The notes under the pieces are model-generated. The model was given only the letters and a program-made list of their open reading frames with translations. It did not search any database and was not told where the DNA came from. A stretch of DNA of 8,961 nt from an uncultured cyanobacterium (lineage in GTDB: Bacteria > Cyanobacteriota > Cyanobacteriia > Cyanobacteriales > Chroococcidiopsidaceae). Made by a program: the position numbers and the translations under genes. This document shows, piece after piece, positions 7,453-8,961 of the stretch (position 1 is its first letter; each line of letters begins with the position of its first letter). Location: NCBI GenBank assembly GCA_946221495.1, contig CAMIFA010000187.1, positions 1 to 8,961 on the forward strand, read 5' to 3'.

Positions 7453-7794
7453 TCAACTTGAGGAGTTCTCTAAAATCTGCTTGACCTTTTCTGCTAACGG
7501 CGGTACTCCGTTCTGTACCACGTCCTATAGAATCGCCTCACTTACCTTGAAGTAAGTGTGGGACAGAATATCGCGTAAGCCAGCTATCTTCCGCCACTCA
7601 ATGTCAGGGTAGCATTCGCGCACTTCTTGCGGTACGTTTTTGGCAGCTTCCCCGATAATTTCTAGGTTGCGAACGGAGGCATCCATTGTGCGTTCATCAG
7701 CCAAGAAATCCTCAAAGCTCATGCCATTGGTGTAGCGTTGTACCTTGTCACAACTTTTCAAGATGTCCTCTAGGTAAAGCAGGTAGCTACGCAA
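7453..7794 (-). pseudogene. hepT: HEPN-domain toxin HepT (DUF86), truncated by an in-frame TAG
   Basis: HEPN RNase toxin of the MNT/HEPN (MntA-HepT) type. TTG at 7792-7794 opens RSYLLYLEDILKSCDKVQRY, then MSFEDFLADERTMDASVRNL, EIIGEAAKNVP and the active-site motif RDILSHTY, which fits RX4HXY (Arg and His for RNA cleavage, Tyr as the AMPylation site). The frame stops at TAG 7525-7527 after FKVSEAIL, but the same frame continues DVVQNGVPPLAEKVKQILEN to a TGA at 7453-7455. Family members have Trp at the TAG position, so a single G-to-A change explains it. Visible length is 89 residues, restored 113, which is normal. The start overlaps the restored mntA stop by a few bases, as in an operon. Whether the 89-residue form is toxic is unknown. 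Confidence 0.85.
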
Positions 7795-8070
7795 CCGGAA
7801 TGACCTCGCTTTCTACATTTTTTCGTAGAGAGGGATGCAGCATCTGTTTCTGCACCAAGTCTACTTTTCTTCCCAGTGTGTCCTCTAGAAGAAATTTGAG
7901 TCCATATATTGAGCAAAAGTCGGGGTTTCCTCAAACTCCACCAGGATATCCACATCGCTATCGGCGCGTGCCTGATCGCGGGCTACGGAACCAAACAACT
8001 CCAGGGATTTGACACCAAAGTGGGTGTAGTTAATAGCAGCTAAAGTTGACAGCACTTGATTTTTGTTCAT
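7787..8070 (-). pseudogene. mntA: minimal nucleotidyltransferase antitoxin MntA, frameshifted
   Basis: Partner antitoxin of HepT; members of this family AMPylate the toxin's Tyr. ATG 8068-8070 opens MNKNQVLSTLAAINYTHFGV, then LELFGSVARDQARADSDVDI, which fits the GSX10DXD nucleotide-binding motif, and LVEFEETPTFAQYMDSNFF followed by TAG at 7885-7887. One base further the other frame continues EDTLGRKVDLVQKQMLHPSL and ends EVIPVA with TAG at 7787-7789. Adding one C in TTCTTCTAGAGG restores FFLEDTLG and a 94-residue protein of normal length. The lost part contains the third active-site Asp (KVDLV), so the 61-residue form should be inactive. It is transcribed leftward ahead of hepT; no clear ribosome binding site or promoter was identified. 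Confidence 0.85.
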
Positions 8071-8209
8071 GGCTTACTCTTGGTGGTATGGGGGCGATCG
8101 CTTCTTAAATTAAGTAACAACGATCGCATTAAAACCCAATTACGGAAACAGCCCTTTTCTTCTGCTCTGGCTGTGATTGGATTTTGATGAGAATAACGGA
8201 GGATAGTGC

Positions 8210-8560
8210 TCACACAAGCGACGCAAATCCCTTCGAGTGATTGGGCGGAAACGCCCCATACTTTACACTATATCTGTTCAAAATCCTCTGTAACCGCTCT
8301 TTCTTGTAACAAGGCAGCGAGATTGTGTACCAGTCAGTGAGATTTTTTGAGCCTTTGCTACCGTTACATTTTGCACAGGCTGGAACTAGGTTGCTCCATG
8401 AATTTATACCTCCTTTTGACTGGGCTAGCACATGGTCTAGGGTTAGGCGTTTAGACTTAGAACTACAGTAGGCACAGCGATGATTAAATTCTGATTTAAT
8501 AGCCTCCTTTACTCTAGCTTTTACGTTTTTGTGCCTAGCGGGGTCGAAGATTTGCTGCAT
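8210..8560 (-). CDS. small HNH endonuclease
   Basis: 116 residues from ATG 8558-8560. The centre is a complete HNH core: CAYC (zinc Cys pair), LTLDHVLAQSKGG (catalytic DH), NLVPACAKCNGSKG (Asn and second Cys pair). An N-terminal basic segment (RHKNVKARVKEAIKSEF) precedes it and a basic tail (CYKKERLQRILNRYSVKYG) follows. This is the family of small stand-alone metal-dependent DNA nucleases found with mobile elements, restriction or phage genes; the target cannot be inferred. No partner gene overlaps it: the next gene, mntA, starts 139 bases downstream on the same strand. No ribosome binding site is visible. The frame is intact, unlike its neighbours. Confidence 0.85.
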   Translation of the reverse strand: MQQIFDPARHKNVKARVKEAIKSEFNHRCAYCSSKSKRLTLDHVLAQSKGGINSWSNLVPACAKCNGSKGSKNLTDWYTISLPCYKKERLQRILNRYSVKYGAFPPNHSKGFASLV

Positions 8561-8765
8561 TCGGCAATCTGGTAATGGTCTTTAAGAAAAAACTTGATAT
8601 TCCTGCAAGTAGGGGTAACATTACCGAAAAAGTTAGATTCACACTCTCTTCATTGAACTCAAGCCTATCTTCATATGTTCTTCACCTAAAAGCAGAATGC
8701 ACTAATTAAACTATATAGATATACGGGCAATAACTATACCAAACTTTTATAAATTAACTGCGCTA

Positions 8766-8796
8766 AACGCCTTTAGAAGTCATTTCTAGAGGCGTT
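8766..8796. repeat. 13-bp inverted repeat (hairpin)
   Basis: AACGCCTTTAGAA (8766-8778) pairs with TTCTAGAGGCGTT (8784-8796) over 13 positions with one G-T pair and a 5-base loop (GTCAT). No T run follows on either strand, so an intrinsic terminator is doubtful; it could be a small dispersed repeat, a structured RNA end, or a protein-binding palindrome. Confidence 0.7.
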
Positions 8797-8910
8797 ACAG
8801 CATTTGATGGATTTACTTAGATAACAAAGCTATTGTTCCAAAGCGTACAGTTTTACCTGAATTTTACTTAATACAGGCGATCGCCCATATCAGCGATAAT
8901 TACTCCAGTG

Positions 8911-8953
8911 TTAAATGTCAAGTGTTTTAACGTGTCGCGACAGGTTATTGTCG
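8911..8953. repeat. three short TGTC-centred repeats at the window edge
   Basis: TTAAATGTCA (8911), TTAACGTGTCG (8927) and GTTATTGTCG (8944) share a TTA...TGTCR pattern; the TGTC cores start at 8916, 8933 and 8948. The middle one is part of the 10-base palindrome TGTCGCGACA (8933-8942). Such clusters resemble transposase-binding sites at ends of Tn7-like and Tn5053-like transposons, but only the edge of the region is visible. Confidence 0.35.
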
Positions 8954-8961
8954 GGTAGTTG

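Larger units (their letters stand above)
6133..7461 (+). pseudogene. unrecognised gene interrupted by the IS630 element
   Basis: The left part (6133-6166) reads LVERQAALEIA. The right part starts at 7295. Removing 6167-7294 (element plus one TA copy) keeps the frame and gives LVERQAALEIASSRVFFDSE, then QFTNRVIAWVNPDFHKSQKN, continuing to ALACMYAESFRVLAANRIST and a TGA at 7459-7461. That is 66 joined codons with natural composition. Upstream, the frame is blocked by TAG at 6130-6132, close to the IS701-like fragment, so the 5' end of this gene seems lost. Its 3' end overlaps the ancestral 3' end of hepT (7453) in convergent orientation. No family was recognised. Confidence 0.45.
8561..8961. 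other. AT-rich gap with no gene seen
   Basis: No reading frame of convincing composition was found on either strand. It holds a 13-bp hairpin (8766-8796), a HIP1 site (8877-8884) and a cluster of TGTC motifs at the right edge. Promoters for the HNH gene would lie in its left part, but no clear -35/-10 pair was identified. Confidence 0.6.

Noticed and set aside
8148..8174. ACAGCC/GGCTGT stem between mntA and the HNH gene as terminator
   Set aside because: Six bp with a 15-base loop and no direct T run after the stem on the transcribed strand.
8760..8805. Integron attC-like site around the 8766-8796 hairpin
   Set aside because: The outer bases do not fit the RYYYAAC and GTTRRRY core sites and no integrase is present.

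Overview
The window looks like the chromosome or a plasmid of a filamentous or multicellular cyanobacterium. The reasons are at least eight perfect HIP1 palindromes (GCGATCGC, at 2147, 2929, 3272, 4087, 5043, 5250, 8094 and 8877), a STAND-type NB-ARC/WD40 protein ending in the cyanobacterial RPYEGMN...TGLT tail, an RTX calcium-binding protein of cyanobacterial style, and transposases typical of that phylum. The species cannot be told from this sequence.

Layout. (1) 2-2602 (+): the 3' part of a large NB-ARC/WD40 gene whose start lies outside the window; 14 WD40 repeats are visible. (2) 2659-3334 (+): a TVP38/TMEM64 (VTT-domain) membrane protein with a one-base frameshift in a T6 run that scrambles its last helix, and possibly a second indel near its start. 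(3) 3335-3678: a gap with a weak decayed reading frame and a perfect 8-bp hairpin. (4) 3679-4653 (-): an intact RTX/hemolysin-type Ca2+-binding protein. (5) 4767-5348 (-): three small unrecognised reading frames rebuilt by a perfect 207-bp tandem duplication. (6) 5430-8070: a decay zone. It holds a frameshifted small gene, an N-terminal fragment of an IS701-like transposase, a complete but dead IS630 element (6167-7292, 27-bp inverted repeats, TA target site) sitting inside another unrecognised reading frame that can be restored by removing the element, and a MNT/HEPN (MntA-HepT) toxin-antitoxin pair in which both genes are broken (frameshift in mntA, TGG to TAG in hepT). (7) 8210-8560 (-): an intact small HNH endonuclease. 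(8) 8561-8961: no gene seen, but a 13-bp hairpin and, at the right edge, a cluster of TGTC-centred motifs that recalls the end of a Tn7-like transposon.

How it fits together. No pathway links these genes. The window is best read as an accessory region in which long genes (WD40, RTX, HNH) are open while the short genes and mobile elements between them carry single-base indels or nonsense changes. About eight indels were counted, most of them single-base gains. The 2.6-kb and 1-kb intact frames argue against uniform sequencing error and for real decay, although homopolymer errors cannot be excluded for individual sites. Families were recognised by eye from motifs; no database search was run.
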